A stretch of 64,000 nt of DNA from positions 1 through 64,000 of the forward strand of contig CAIOZY010000040.1 of the NCBI GenBank assembly GCA_903862935.1, written 5' to 3'. The position numbers and the translations under genes were made by a program. Of the stretch, positions 44,764 to 53,148 are shown piece by piece. The notes under the pieces were generated by a model. It saw only the letters and a list, made by a program, of their open reading frames with translations, was not told where the DNA came from and did no database searches. The stretch's first letter is position 1. Each line of letters starts with the position of its first letter. Origin of the DNA: an uncultured Opitutaceae bacterium (GTDB lineage Bacteria > Verrucomicrobiota > Verrucomicrobiia > Opitutales > Opitutaceae).

Positions 44764-47322
44764 ATGAACAGCTCTTTTCACTCGAACTCCCGCGTCCAAC
44801 CCTCAGGAATCGGCCCCGCGCCGCTGATGAAAGGAGACCGCATTCTGAATCGCGCGATTGTCCCGGAGGCGCGCGCCGTCGTGAAGCGCGACGGCAGCCG
44901 TGCGCACTTCGACCTGAGCAAGATCACCCGCGCAATAGCGCTCGCTTTCTTCGACGTCCGCAATCCCGAGACACCGAACCGCTACCGTAACGACCCGCTC
45001 GCCTGCTACGGCCTCGACAGTGAAACGTTCGCAACGGTCAACGAGATCGCCTCGCACGTATCGCAGATGCTCGAGCTGTACTACCGAGACGGCAAGCACC
45101 CGACGATCGACCAGATCCAAGACGCCGTCGAAAAGTCGATCGCGGCCGCGGGACACTGGGACGTCGCGCGATCGTTCGTGCTGTACCGGGCACGCCACGC
45201 CGAGAGACGCCTGACGCGCTACACCGACAACGGCCTGTCGGACTACATCATGATGGCCAAGTACGCCCGGTACCGGCCCGAGCTTCACCGTCGCGAGACC
45301 TACGCCCAGGGCGTCGACCGGGTGCTCGACATGCACCTTCAATTCTTCAGCTCCAAGATCGGGCGGGCCGCACCGACCGAGTTGCCCGCCGACGTGGCCA
45401 AGCTCGCCGGGGCCAACGCAGAGATCCTTGCGTCAACCTGCACGGGGAAGGACTTGGGGCGGATCATACGGGACGTCTTCGCCGAGGTTTCACAGAAGCG
45501 CGTCCTTCCGAGCATGCGCTCCCTGCAGTTCGGCGGACCCGCGATCCTCACCAACCAGTCGCGGATGTTCAACTGCAGCTTCTCGAACGTGGACCGGATC
45601 GAGTTTTTCCGGGGCTACTTCTTCCTGCTACTCAGCGGCTGCGGAGTGGGCTTCTCGGTCCAGAAGCACCACATCGCGATGCTCCCGACGCTTCCGGCCA
45701 GGCGGCCCGAGCACGACCTGCCCGTTCTGCACTACACCATCGCCGACACGATCGAGGGCTGGGCCGATGCGCTGAATTCCCTGATCCTGTCCTACTACGA
45801 GGGCCGCAAGATCGAGTTCAACTACTCGGCCATCCGGCCGAGGGGTTCCCCGCTGAAGACCTCAGGCGGCAGGGCGCCCGGCCACCTTCCCCTAAAGGAG
45901 GCCTTGGGCCGCATCGACGGAATCCTCTCCCAGGCCGTCGGCCGCGCGCTGCGCCCGATCGAGGTCTATGACATGAACATGTTCATCGCGCGGGCGGTCC
46001 TGGCCGGGGGGATCCGTCGCTCGGCGACGATCTGCCTGTTCTCGCCCGACGACACCGAGATGCTTAACGCGAAGACGGGCAACTGGTTTGAGAAGCACCC
46101 GCAGCGTTCCGCCTCGAACAATTCCGCCGTTCTTTCCCGCAGCCAGGAGCAGGTCGAGCACTTCCGCAAGCTGTTCCAAGCCCAGAAGGAGTTCGGCGAG
46201 CCGGGCTTCTACTTCTGCGACAACCCCGATGCCGGCTGCAATCCCTGCGCCGAGATTGGGCTGGTGCCGGTGGTCAACTGGACCCTTGAGCCGGGCGAGC
46301 TGGAGAAGCTCTACGCCGGCGGCTACACTGGGGATTTCCCGGGCACGGTCCGGCTGTCGGGATTCCAGCACTGCAATCTGACGACGATTAACGGCGGGAC
46401 GGTCAGCACCGCGGAGGACTTCTATCGGTCCTGCATCTCCGCCACCGTGATCGGCACCCTCCAGGCCGCGTACTCCGACATGCCGTATCTCGGCCCGGTG
46501 ACGAGGCTTATCAACGAGCACGATGCCCTGCTCGGCGTTTCGATCTGCGGCTACATGGACAACCCGAAGATCCTCTTCGACGCGGATGTTCTGAACCAGG
46601 GGGCCCGGCTGTGCCGGGCCACGAACAAGTTCATCGCGACCCTAATCGGCATTCGGCCAGCCGCGCGCATCTGCACGACCAAGCCCGAGGGTACGGCGAG
46701 CCTGTTGCTCAACGCCGCGTCAGGTATCCATCCCCACCACGCCCGCCGCTACTTCCGGCGAGTGCAGGCCAATCGCAAGGAGCCGATCTACTCGTTTTTC
46801 CGCCAGGTCAATCCGCAGATGACCGAGTCATCGGTCTACAACCCGGACACCGACGACGTGATCACGTTTCCGGTGGAGGCACCCCGCCAGGCTATCATCC
46901 GCAAGGATCTCAATGCCAAGCAGTTCCTTGAACTCGTGCGGCTGGTTCAGCAGGCGTGGGTCCTCGTCGGAGCCGCGGATGACACCCGCAATCCTGAGGT
47001 CACCCACAACGTCTCGAACACCTGCACTGTCCGCAACGACGAGTGGAGCGAGGTCGCAGACTTCATCTGGGAGAACCGGGCCTATTTCACGGGAATTGCC
47101 CTGCTCCAGGAGGCCGGAGACAAGACCTACCCGCAGGCCCCTCGCGAGGAAGTGTTGACCGAGACCGACATCGCGCGGTGGAACTCGCTGCGCCCGCAGC
47201 GGGTCGACTACACCCAGATGAGGGAAGATTCCGATGAAACCGAGCTCAAGGAAACCGTCGCCTGCGCTGGCGGAGCCTGCGAGGTCGATCCGCTTATGCG
47301 GGCCGGTTCGGTTTCGAAATAG
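44764..47322 (+). CDS. nrdJ: adenosylcobalamin-dependent ribonucleotide reductase (class II)
   Basis: This is an 852-residue class II reductase. An ATP-cone-like N-terminal domain (AVVKRDGSRAHFDLSKITRA) precedes the catalytic barrel with the active-site block NPCAEIGL, the FNCSFSNV segment with its redox Cys, and TTKPEGTASLLLNAASGIHP. The C-terminus, ACAGGACEVDP, holds the external redox Cys pair. It makes deoxyribonucleotides without oxygen, using adenosylcobalamin. A later ATG at 44830 is an alternative start. It sits after a perfect FNR box and is followed by the phosphoribosyltransferase gene, whose ATG lies 89 bases inside nrdJ. Confidence 0.94.
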   Translation: MNSSFHSNSRVQPSGIGPAPLMKGDRILNRAIVPEARAVVKRDGSRAHFDLSKITRAIALAFFDVRNPETPNRYRNDPLACYGLDSETFATVNEIASHVSQMLELYYRDGKHPTIDQIQDAVEKSIAAAGHWDVARSFVLYRARHAERRLTRYTDNGLSDYIMMAKYARYRPELHRRETYAQGVDRVLDMHLQFFSSKIGRAAPTELPADVAKLAGANAEILASTCTGKDLGRIIRDVFAEVSQKRVLPSMRSLQFGGPAILTNQSRMFNCSFSNVDRIEFFRGYFFLLLSGCGVGFSVQKHHIAMLPTLPARRPEHDLPVLHYTIADTIEGWADALNSLILSYYEGRKIEFNYSAIRPRGSPLKTSGGRAPGHLPLKEALGRIDGILSQAVGRALRPIEVYDMNMFIARAVLAGGIRRSATICLFSPDDTEMLNAKTGNWFEKHPQRSASNNSAVLSRSQEQVEHFRKLFQAQKEFGEPGFYFCDNPDAGCNPCAEIGLVPVVNWTLEPGELEKLYAGGYTGDFPGTVRLSGFQHCNLTTINGGTVSTAEDFYRSCISATVIGTLQAAYSDMPYLGPVTRLINEHDALLGVSICGYMDNPKILFDADVLNQGARLCRATNKFIATLIGIRPAARICTTKPEGTASLLLNAASGIHPHHARRYFRRVQANRKEPIYSFFRQVNPQMTESSVYNPDTDDVITFPVEAPRQAIIRKDLNAKQFLELVRLVQQAWVLVGAADDTRNPEVTHNVSNTCTVRNDEWSEVADFIWENRAYFTGIALLQEAGDKTYPQAPREEVLTETDIARWNSLRPQRVDYTQMREDSDETELKETVACAGGACEVDPLMRAGSVSK

Positions 47323-47947
47323 AACTCAGGCTGGCAGACTCCTTGCTGGAAAATTGGCGGCCCACGCGGGCCGCCCCACTTTGTTGGTGCTCGGACTCCC
47401 CCGCGGGGGCGTGCCTGTTGCCGCAGCCGTTGCGGAGGCCCTTGGGGCACCGCTCGATGCGCTCGTCGTCCGAAAACTGGGTGTGCCTGGCCACGAGGAG
47501 CTCGCCATGGGGGCAATCGCCTCTGGCGGAATACGGGTGCTAAATGAGCGGGTCCTCGCATCGCTGTGCCTCAGCCCAGCCGCGGTGGAGCGGGTGGCAT
47601 CCCTTGAGTTGGCCGAGGTAGAGCGGCGGGAGCTTCAGTACCGGGGCGTGCGCCCCTTTCCCGACGTGCGGGGAAAAACGGTGATCGTTGTGGACGACGG
47701 CGCCGCCACGGGCGCGACGATTCGCGCGGCGGTGGCCGTCCTGCGGCGCTCCGGGGCCGGGCGGATCGTCGCGGCCGCTCCGGTCGCATCTCCCGAGGCG
47801 GCGGCACAACTGGCCCAGGAGGCCGATGCCTTCGTCTGCGTCATCTGCCCGGAGGACTTCGCCGCGGTCGGCCAGTGGTACGAGGATTTCTCCCCAACCC
47901 AGGACTCCGAGGTGCAGACTTCTCTCCGTGCAAGCAGTGCACAATAA
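47234..47947 (+). CDS. phosphoribosyltransferase family protein
   Basis: This is a 237-residue protein. Its conserved part begins at FRNRTQAGRLL and has LVLGLPRGGVPVAAAVAEAL, VVRKLGVPGHEELAMGAIAS and the PRPP loop TVIVVDDGAATGATIRA. The family is often found with stress and hypoxia genes; the substrate is unknown. The only ATG, 47234, lies 89 bases inside nrdJ in another frame and adds about 26 residues with no family match. Either translation begins there, or a non-ATG start nearer 47300 is used. It is followed after about 97 bases by a cytochrome gene. Confidence 0.85.
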   Translation: MKPSSRKPSPALAEPARSIRLCGPVRFRNRTQAGRLLAGKLAAHAGRPTLLVLGLPRGGVPVAAAVAEALGAPLDALVVRKLGVPGHEELAMGAIASGGIRVLNERVLASLCLSPAAVERVASLELAEVERRELQYRGVRPFPDVRGKTVIVVDDGAATGATIRAAVAVLRRSGAGRIVAAAPVASPEAAAQLAQEADAFVCVICPEDFAAVGQWYEDFSPTQDSEVQTSLRASSAQ

Positions 47948-47950
47948 AAC

Positions 47951-47966
47951 GCAAAAGTTGCGCAGA
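47951..47966 (+). promoter_or_regulatory. island motif upstream of first small cytochrome c
   Basis: GCAAAAGTTGCGCAGA, about 79 bases before the cytochrome start, has the A-rich plus TGCGCAG form found before several genes of the island. Confidence 0.4.
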
Positions 47967-48044
47967 ATTGAAAGTCGACAGACCCGCGGGGCCGCCGTGC
48001 AGTTAATGAAGTCGCTCTCTATACAAACCCCAGGATTACCCACC

Positions 48045-48371
48045 ATGAAAAAGACCCTCATCGTCACTTCTGTGATTTCGGCCCTGCTTGTTGGCGCGGC
48101 CTCCGCCCGCGCCGCCGAAGCGGCCGAGCTGTGGACCAAGAACTGCGCGGCCTGCCACGGCAAAGAAGGCGCTGGCAAGGCGAAGCTCGGCACCAAGGAT
48201 CTCTCCGTCGCTGCCAAGCAGGACAGCTTCTCGGATGAGAAGCTCTTCACCGAACTCAAGGACGGCATGAAAGACAGCGACGGCAAGGTCAGGATGAAGC
48301 CCTTCGCCGCAAAGCTGTCCGACGCGGACCTGAAGGCGCTGGTCGCCTACGTCCGCACGCTGAAGAAGTGA
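48045..48371 (+). CDS. small periplasmic cytochrome c (first copy)
   Basis: This is a 108-residue class I-like monohaem cytochrome. The signal peptide spans about residues 1-23 (TLIVTSVISALLVGAASARA). The haem site is NCAACHGK at residues 33-40, with a likely axial Met in RMKPFAAKL. ATG 48045 was chosen because an upstream in-frame ATG at 48006 only lengthens the leader. It is a paralogue of the cytochrome at 53660 (both have AELWTKNCAxCHGK). It probably carries electrons to the cbb3 oxidase. The TGA overlaps the next start by one base, so the two are coupled. Confidence 0.92.
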   Translation: MKKTLIVTSVISALLVGAASARAAEAAELWTKNCAACHGKEGAGKAKLGTKDLSVAAKQDSFSDEKLFTELKDGMKDSDGKVRMKPFAAKLSDADLKALVAYVRTLKK

Positions 48372-48892
48372 TGCAAGCGGCGGAAACCCCGCCTCCCTCA
48401 CTCGCCGTCATCGGCAGCGCACGCCGGGATGGCAACACCGCAGCCCTCGTCCACCGGTTGGTGGAGGGGCTTAGGTGCGACATCATCGACCTTCAAGACA
48501 CGCCGATGCTGCCGTTTTCCTATGGGCAACGGCAGCCCGAGGATCCGTTCTTTTCGATCGTCGAGCGCATGACCCGAGCTCCGGTCACGATCTTCGCCAC
48601 GCCAGTGTACTGGTTCTCGTACTCGGCCGTGATGAAGGCCTTCATCGACCGGTTCTCGGACCTGGCGGATCCGAATCAGGATCTGGGGCAGCGGCTGCGG
48701 GGGCGGCGGTTCGTCCTGCTAGCCTCCGGTGCCGATCCGACGTTGGAGCCGGCGCTCAACCTGGCCTTCACGGAATTTTGCCACTGCCTCGGGGCCCATT
48801 GTCTGGCCCAGCTGTATGCGAGGGAGACGGGCCCGTTCATCGACGAGGCCTCAGTCGCGCTGGTGAGGCATCACTTGGGCGAGGGATCCTAG
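48371..48892 (+). CDS. NAD(P)H-dependent FMN reductase-like flavoprotein
   Basis: This is a 173-residue flavodoxin-fold protein. The FMN-phosphate loop is IGSARRDGNTAALVHRL near the N-terminus, followed by the ATPVYWFSYSAVMKAFIDR motif of the NADPH-dependent FMN reductase family. Length is normal. ATG 48371 overlaps the cytochrome stop (TGATG), so it is cotranscribed with the cytochrome gene. The physiological acceptor is unknown; flavin, quinone or a small metal ion are family possibilities. It is convergent with the GNAT gene. Confidence 0.88.
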   Translation: MQAAETPPPSLAVIGSARRDGNTAALVHRLVEGLRCDIIDLQDTPMLPFSYGQRQPEDPFFSIVERMTRAPVTIFATPVYWFSYSAVMKAFIDRFSDLADPNQDLGQRLRGRRFVLLASGADPTLEPALNLAFTEFCHCLGAHCLAQLYARETGPFIDEASVALVRHHLGEGS

Positions 48893-48896
48893 CGCC

Positions 48897-49439
48897 CTAG
48901 ATCTTCCGGGTGAGGTCGAGGGTCGCCATGATCCCCCCGGTGAGGGGATCGGTCGACAGAATGAATCCATGCCGGCGGAAGATGTTCATCATCGGCCCAT
49001 TGTCCGGGTTTACCTGACCCCAAAGGGTCGTTAGACCGCGACGGCGGGCCGTCGACACCAGGATACGCAGGAGCGCGGTCGCTATGCCGCGCCCTCTCAT
49101 CGTCTCGCGAACGACAAAGGCCACTTCGGCGGACCGCCCTGGCGGCTCCAGGCAGTAGCGCGCAACGGCGTGGAAGACCTCGCCCCGCGGGCTGCTCGCG
49201 AAGACCCCCACGGCGCAATCGCGGTTCTGGTCGACGCCGACCAGCTCCGAAGCGCGTTCCGTGCTCATCTCCGAGATTTGGAACCCGTATCGCTCCTGGA
49301 TCGTCTCCGGGGTGTGGGACTTGAAGAAGGCTTGGAGGCGCTTGTCGTCGCCAGCGTGAAGCAGCCGCACCCGGCACGGCGTCCGGCCGAACCGCACGGA
49401 AAACGGCTTGAACTCAAACTGGGGTGAGGGGTCGGCCAT
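48897..49439 (-). CDS. GNAT family N-acetyltransferase
   Basis: This is a 180-residue acetyltransferase starting ATG 49439. The acetyl-CoA binding motif lies in VRETMRGRGIATALLRIL, with beta-bulge strand residues VAFVV before it and a C-terminal WGQVNPDNGPMMNIFRRHGF block. The N-terminal SHTPETIQERYGFQ segment matches the GNAT type attached to acetyl-CoA synthetase-like enzymes, here free-standing. The acceptor is unknown. The motif before it, at 49498-49515, is co-directional. The gene diverges from the first Cys-protein gene. Confidence 0.85.
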   Translation of the reverse strand: MADPSPQFEFKPFSVRFGRTPCRVRLLHAGDDKRLQAFFKSHTPETIQERYGFQISEMSTERASELVGVDQNRDCAVGVFASSPRGEVFHAVARYCLEPPGRSAEVAFVVRETMRGRGIATALLRILVSTARRRGLTTLWGQVNPDNGPMMNIFRRHGFILSTDPLTGGIMATLDLTRKI

Positions 49440-49497
49440 AGCGCCGGTCCTATTCTCCCCATTCCCCGTGTTCCCATCTCCGCATCGCTTTGGAAAC

Positions 49498-49515
49498 ACT
49501 GCGCATTTCTTGCAA
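49498..49515 (-). promoter_or_regulatory. island motif upstream of GNAT gene
   Basis: On the minus strand this reads TTGCAAGAAATGCGCAGT, about 59 bases before the GNAT start. It has the same A-rich plus TGCGCAG form as the other sites listed. Confidence 0.4.
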
Positions 49516-49596
49516 CTCGGACACGCGCCAAATTCCACGCAGCCTTGGCCAACTCCTGCGGAGCCAGACCGACGAGAAACAAGGAAGATCCACCCG

Positions 49597-50073
49597 TTGA
49601 ACCTGCGTTATCTCCGCGCCTGCGAGGTTCTAAGCCCCGCGGTCCGATCGGGCTGGGAAGGGCTGCTGCGTGCGGACCCGGTCTGGTCCCAAAACGTCGA
49701 GCCAGGGGCAATGGAGCGGCTGATGGATAACGTCCTTGCGCAGCTGTGGTTGATGCTCGAGGCCCGTCCCGAGGCGAGACCAACACGGCCCAAGCCTAGC
49801 GTCGAATTTCCCAAGTGGAAAGGGGGCGGATGCCGGGTCGGCCCGCTGCTCGTTTTTCTTGGTCAAGGCAAGCGGGTACTCGAGTCCATCGCACAGCAGG
49901 CGGAGGCGGGCCTGACCGAACTCGGGACCTCCGAGATAGCCGGGCATCGTGCCGAGTTGCTCCTAGTGTACGACCTCGTGCTTCAGAGCGAGATCGAGCG
50001 GATCTGCGGCTCCTGCCGCGACGGCGCAGGGTGTCCGCTGTGCAGCGCGGGGCGGCACTGGTCCCGGGCTTAA
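49597..50073 (+). CDS. small Cys-containing protein of unknown family (first copy)
   Basis: This is a 158-residue protein with no signal or membrane segment. It starts at TTG 49597, about 11 bases after AAGGA. Visible features are a helical N-terminus with RSGWEGLLRA (W20-E21), a central GGCRVGPLLVFLGQGK (C79), and EIERICGSC (C137, C140) followed by GCPLC (C146, C149). The paralogue at 51640 shares W20-E21, the Cys plus PLLV segment, and the EIE plus CxxC end. I do not recognise the family; a metal-binding or redox sensor is a reasonable guess. The N-terminal helices resemble RsbRD-type signalling domains only weakly. It stops at 50071-50073, inside an island motif. Confidence 0.75.
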   Translation: MNLRYLRACEVLSPAVRSGWEGLLRADPVWSQNVEPGAMERLMDNVLAQLWLMLEARPEARPTRPKPSVEFPKWKGGGCRVGPLLVFLGQGKRVLESIAQQAEAGLTELGTSEIAGHRAELLLVYDLVLQSEIERICGSCRDGAGCPLCSAGRHWSRA

Positions 50074-50084
50074 AAATGCGGAGG
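50068..50084 (+). promoter_or_regulatory. island motif upstream of the CoA-transferase gene
   Basis: GCTTAAAAATGCGGAGG, about 59 bases before the 50143 start, matches the A-rich plus TGCGNAG form with G for C. A TAGACT at 50125-50130 could be the promoter -10 element. Confidence 0.35.
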
Positions 50085-50142
50085 CTTCACCAACGGATGC
50101 GCAATCCGCTGGGGGAGGATGTGATAGACTGTCAGGCTCACC

Positions 50143-51471
50143 ATGAGAGCCTACACTCCCTCCTCCTTCTGGACGCGTATGCGCAGCAAGGCCGTATCGG
50201 CAGCAGACGCTGTGGCCACGCTAAAAAGCGGCACCTCCGTCTTCCTGCACGGTGCGGTCGCGACGCCGACCCCGCTTGTCGAGGCGCTAGCCGCCCGGCA
50301 CGACCTGGCCGACGTGCGCATCTATCACCTGCACACCGCGGGTCCAGCGCCGTTCGCCGATCCCGGCCGCGAGGCGGAATTCCGCTCCGTGTCGCTCTTC
50401 ACGGGGCAGCCTCTGAGGAAGCCGGTCGAGGAAGGTCGCGCCGACTTTGTTCCAATTTTCCTGTCTGATGTCCCCGGCCTGTTCATCTCGGGGGACGAGC
50501 AGCTCGACGCCGCGCTCCTGCAGCTTTCGCCTCCTGACGAGCACGGGATGTGCTCGCTGGGCACCTCGTGCGACGCGGCCAAGGCCGCCGCTGAGACCGC
50601 CCGCATCGTGATCGCGGAGATCAACGAACAGATGCCGCGCACCCACGGCAACAACGTCGTGCCCTTCAGCAGGATCCATTCGTTTGTCGCCACCGACCGC
50701 CACCTTCACGAGCACCATCCCGAGCCTGAGAGCGAGATCGAGGCAAAGATCGGCGAGTGCATCGCCGACCTGGTCGAGGACGGCTCGACCCTGCAGATGG
50801 GCATCGGGGGAATCCCGGACGCAGCGCTCGCGCGGCTCGGCAACAAGCACGACCTGGGGATCCACAGCGAGATGTTCTCCGACCGGGTGGTCGACCTCGT
50901 GCGCTCAGGGGCAGTGACGAACCGCCTGAAGGCCGTGGGCCAGGGCCGAATTGTCACCAGCTTCATCAACGGCACCCGGAAGCTCTTCGACTTCGTCAAC
51001 GACAATCCCCTGGTAGCCTTCTACCCGTGCGACTGGACAAACGACACGCACATCATCCGCCAGAATCCGAAGGTGATCGCGATCAATTCAGCCGTTCAGA
51101 TTGATCTCACCGGCCAGGTCTGCGCCGACTCGATCGGGCACCGGATCTACTCAGGGATCGGCGGCCAGATGGACTTCATCCGTGGCGCCGCATTGTCCCC
51201 AGGGGGAAAGCCGATCATCGCGCTCCCGTCAACAGCCCTCAAGGGCAAGACCTCACGGATCGTGAAAGAGCTCACGCCCGGAGCGGGCGTCGTGACGACG
51301 CGCGGGCACGTCCACTGGATCGTGACCGAGTACGGCGCAGTGAATCTCCACGGCAAGACCCTCCGGGAGCGCGGAGCTGCTCTGATCTCGATCGCGCATC
51401 CGGATTTCCGAAAGGAACTGGAGCGGGATCTGCGGGAAGTCCGCCACTTCGCACCCACGGCGAAGCTCTAA
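50143..51471 (+). CDS. acetyl-CoA hydrolase/CoA-transferase family protein
   Basis: This is a 442-residue class I CoA-transferase of the acetyl-CoA hydrolase / 4-hydroxybutyrate CoA-transferase family. The catalytic Glu is probably E243 in GIHSEMFSD, the usual context. QMGIGGIPDAALARLGNKHD and SGIGGQMDFIRGAALSPGG are family blocks. It would move CoA between acetate and another acid such as butyrate or succinate; the exact pair is not decided. In a low-oxygen cluster it fits acetate excretion or salvage. It ends in a strong terminator at 51481-51513. Confidence 0.9.
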   Translation: MRAYTPSSFWTRMRSKAVSAADAVATLKSGTSVFLHGAVATPTPLVEALAARHDLADVRIYHLHTAGPAPFADPGREAEFRSVSLFTGQPLRKPVEEGRADFVPIFLSDVPGLFISGDEQLDAALLQLSPPDEHGMCSLGTSCDAAKAAAETARIVIAEINEQMPRTHGNNVVPFSRIHSFVATDRHLHEHHPEPESEIEAKIGECIADLVEDGSTLQMGIGGIPDAALARLGNKHDLGIHSEMFSDRVVDLVRSGAVTNRLKAVGQGRIVTSFINGTRKLFDFVNDNPLVAFYPCDWTNDTHIIRQNPKVIAINSAVQIDLTGQVCADSIGHRIYSGIGGQMDFIRGAALSPGGKPIIALPSTALKGKTSRIVKELTPGAGVVTTRGHVHWIVTEYGAVNLHGKTLRERGAALISIAHPDFRKELERDLREVRHFAPTAKL

Positions 51472-51480
51472 AGGCCCCAC

Positions 51481-51513
51481 AATGCGCGCCGCCTAGTCGG
51501 CGCGCATTATTTC
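51481..51513 (+). terminator. intrinsic terminator after the CoA-transferase gene
   Basis: AATGCGCGCCG (51481-51491) pairs perfectly with CGGCGCGCATT (51498-51508) across a six-base loop, followed by ATTTCG. Confidence 0.75.
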
Positions 51514-51558
51514 GATGTCCTTGCTCCCCGGCGCCTGCCGGTGAGCGCCGGGCCCGGC

Positions 51559-51573
51559 CAAAATATGCGCACC
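51559..51573 (+). promoter_or_regulatory. island motif upstream of second Cys-protein gene
   Basis: CAAAATATGCGCACC, about 67 bases before the 51640 start. Its first 12 bases are identical to the site at 54123-54134. A GATACT at 51628-51633 lies almost at the start codon. Confidence 0.4.
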
Positions 51574-51639
51574 AAGACATGCATACGCTTGGCCAAGGGG
51601 CGCGGAGCCAGCCCCGCCTAGCCAAGCGATACTGCCACC

Positions 51640-52092
51640 ATGCAAGCCTCTCTCGTTCGCGCCCTGCGAGCGCAACGCCCGCGGATACGCACCCGCTGGG
51701 AGGACTTGCTGCGGGCAGAGCGCTCGAACTCGCCGCTCGCCAATCCCGACACCCTGGTGCACCTGCTCGACATGACCCTTGACGAGCTGCTCGCGGCCTT
51801 CAGCGCCTCTGAGGCGCGGCGCAGGCCGGCACGCCACCCTGACATTGTGTGCATGTGCGGCCGGAACCCGCTGCTCGTTTACTTTGCATCCGGGCGGCAG
51901 GCGATCCGCGAGGCACTGGTCCTCGCGCAGGCAGCGATGCCCGCGCTGGACCCCGTTGAGCGGGATTCGGCCTTCGCCGATCTGGAGGCAATTTACGGCC
52001 ACATCGCCCACCGCGAAATCGAGTCGTTCTGCGCCGTCTGTCAGTTCAGGCAGGGAGCCGGGTCGGCCCAGGCCGTCGCCGAGGCTCGCTGA
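51640..52092 (+). CDS. small Cys-containing protein of unknown family (second copy)
   Basis: This is a 150-residue cytosolic protein, paralogous to the one at 49597. RTRWEDLLRAER (W20-E21) aligns without shift. CMCGRNPLLVYFASGR (C71, C73) matches the central PLLV segment of the paralogue, and EIESFCAVC (C131, C134) matches its EIERICGSC. The extra C-terminal Cys pair of the first copy is absent. It starts at ATG 51640, preceded by CACC rather than a ribosome-binding site. The function is unknown; the conserved Cys set suggests metal binding or thiol sensing. It is convergent with the second PocR-AraC gene. Confidence 0.75.
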   Translation: MQASLVRALRAQRPRIRTRWEDLLRAERSNSPLANPDTLVHLLDMTLDELLAAFSASEARRRPARHPDIVCMCGRNPLLVYFASGRQAIREALVLAQAAMPALDPVERDSAFADLEAIYGHIAHREIESFCAVCQFRQGAGSAQAVAEAR

Positions 52093-52097
52093 GCGGG

Positions 52098-53027
52098 TCA
52101 GCTGTCGGCGTTCCGCAGGTTCCGCGCCGAGCCATCAAGGCGGTCGCGATAAACCGACGGCGCCTCTCCGGCCACCCGGCGGAAGACCCGGTTGAACTGG
52201 GACAGGGACTGAAAGCCGGCCTCGTAGGCTGCCTCGCTCACCCGCTTGTGTGGGTTGAGGAGCAGGTTCTTCACTTTCTCCACTCGGACGCGCGCAAGGT
52301 AGTCGGTGAAGGTGAGGCCCGTGGCCTTGCGGAAACTCTTGCAAAAGTAATAGGCGCTCATGTTGACCGCGCGGGCAACATCCGTGAGTGCGATCTCCTC
52401 GGCATGGTGCTCGGCAATAAACAGGCGGGCTCGGCCGACCGCGGGTGACTCGGTGGATTCCTCCTGCACCATGAGCCGGTTGCTCAGGGTGGCCAGGTGC
52501 TGGGCAAAGATGACCAGCAGCCGCAGGATCGACTCGTACTGCTTCCTAGTCACGACCCGGGTGTGGAAGAACGCCTCTTCCAGGCGTTGGAGATCGATGT
52601 CGGCACCGAACTTGAGCACGGTCCGAGCGGCGCGGTTAAACTGCCCGCCGTTCGGCTGCTGCAAGAAGATCTGGCCGGTCTGCAGGAAGGCGACGAGGTT
52701 CTCCCCCACCCGGACCGGTACCGCCGAGTCACACATCCCGGCAAAGCACCGGAGAGTCTTCGGCTCGATGCGGGCTTCCTCCTCCACCCTCTTTTGCAGC
52801 TGCAGGCAGGCCGAGCAGCTGCGGTTTGCACCGGCCATTATCGCACAAAACTCATTCTCCTTCGGGTCCCCGCGGTGGGGCAGATCAAAGGAATCCAGCG
52901 ACCGCAGCGTCAGAGGAAGCCCTGTCGTCTCGCGGAAAGCCCGTTCGTAATCACGGTAAATCTGGGACCTGCGCAACTGCTCAACGAGGTTGCGCTTGTC
53001 GCGAACAGAAATATCCGGCACGGGCAT
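52098..53027 (-). CDS. PocR-domain AraC family regulator (second copy)
   Basis: This is a 309-residue regulator starting ATG 53027. The N-terminal PocR domain has Cys 61, 71, 74, 94 and 99 (NEFCAIMAGANRSCSACLQL, LRCFAGMCD). The C-terminal AraC HTH pair has VARAVNMSAYYFCKSFRKA and AGFQSLSQFNRVFRRV. It parallels the copy at 43565 through its whole length, so the two arose by duplication. It diverges from the universal stress protein gene across about 120 bases that contain one island motif. Confidence 0.9.
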   Translation of the reverse strand: MPVPDISVRDKRNLVEQLRRSQIYRDYERAFRETTGLPLTLRSLDSFDLPHRGDPKENEFCAIMAGANRSCSACLQLQKRVEEEARIEPKTLRCFAGMCDSAVPVRVGENLVAFLQTGQIFLQQPNGGQFNRAARTVLKFGADIDLQRLEEAFFHTRVVTRKQYESILRLLVIFAQHLATLSNRLMVQEESTESPAVGRARLFIAEHHAEEIALTDVARAVNMSAYYFCKSFRKATGLTFTDYLARVRVEKVKNLLLNPHKRVSEAAYEAGFQSLSQFNRVFRRVAGEAPSVYRDRLDGSARNLRNADS

Positions 53028-53094
53028 GGCGTATTTCACCTTAGGGAGGAGGTTGCGAGGCCGCAAGCGCGTTATGCCAAAAACCGCCTAAAGG

Positions 53095-53113
53095 TTGCCA
53101 AACTGTGCGGAGA
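53095..53113 (+). promoter_or_regulatory. island motif upstream of universal stress protein gene
   Basis: TTGCCAAACTGTGCGGAGA, 38-54 bases before the 53149 start, in the divergent region with the second PocR-AraC gene. TAACCT at 53133-53138 is a possible -10 element. Confidence 0.4.
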
Positions 53114-53148
53114 CGCTCGGCGGAAGGCGCCCTAACCTCTTGTTCACC

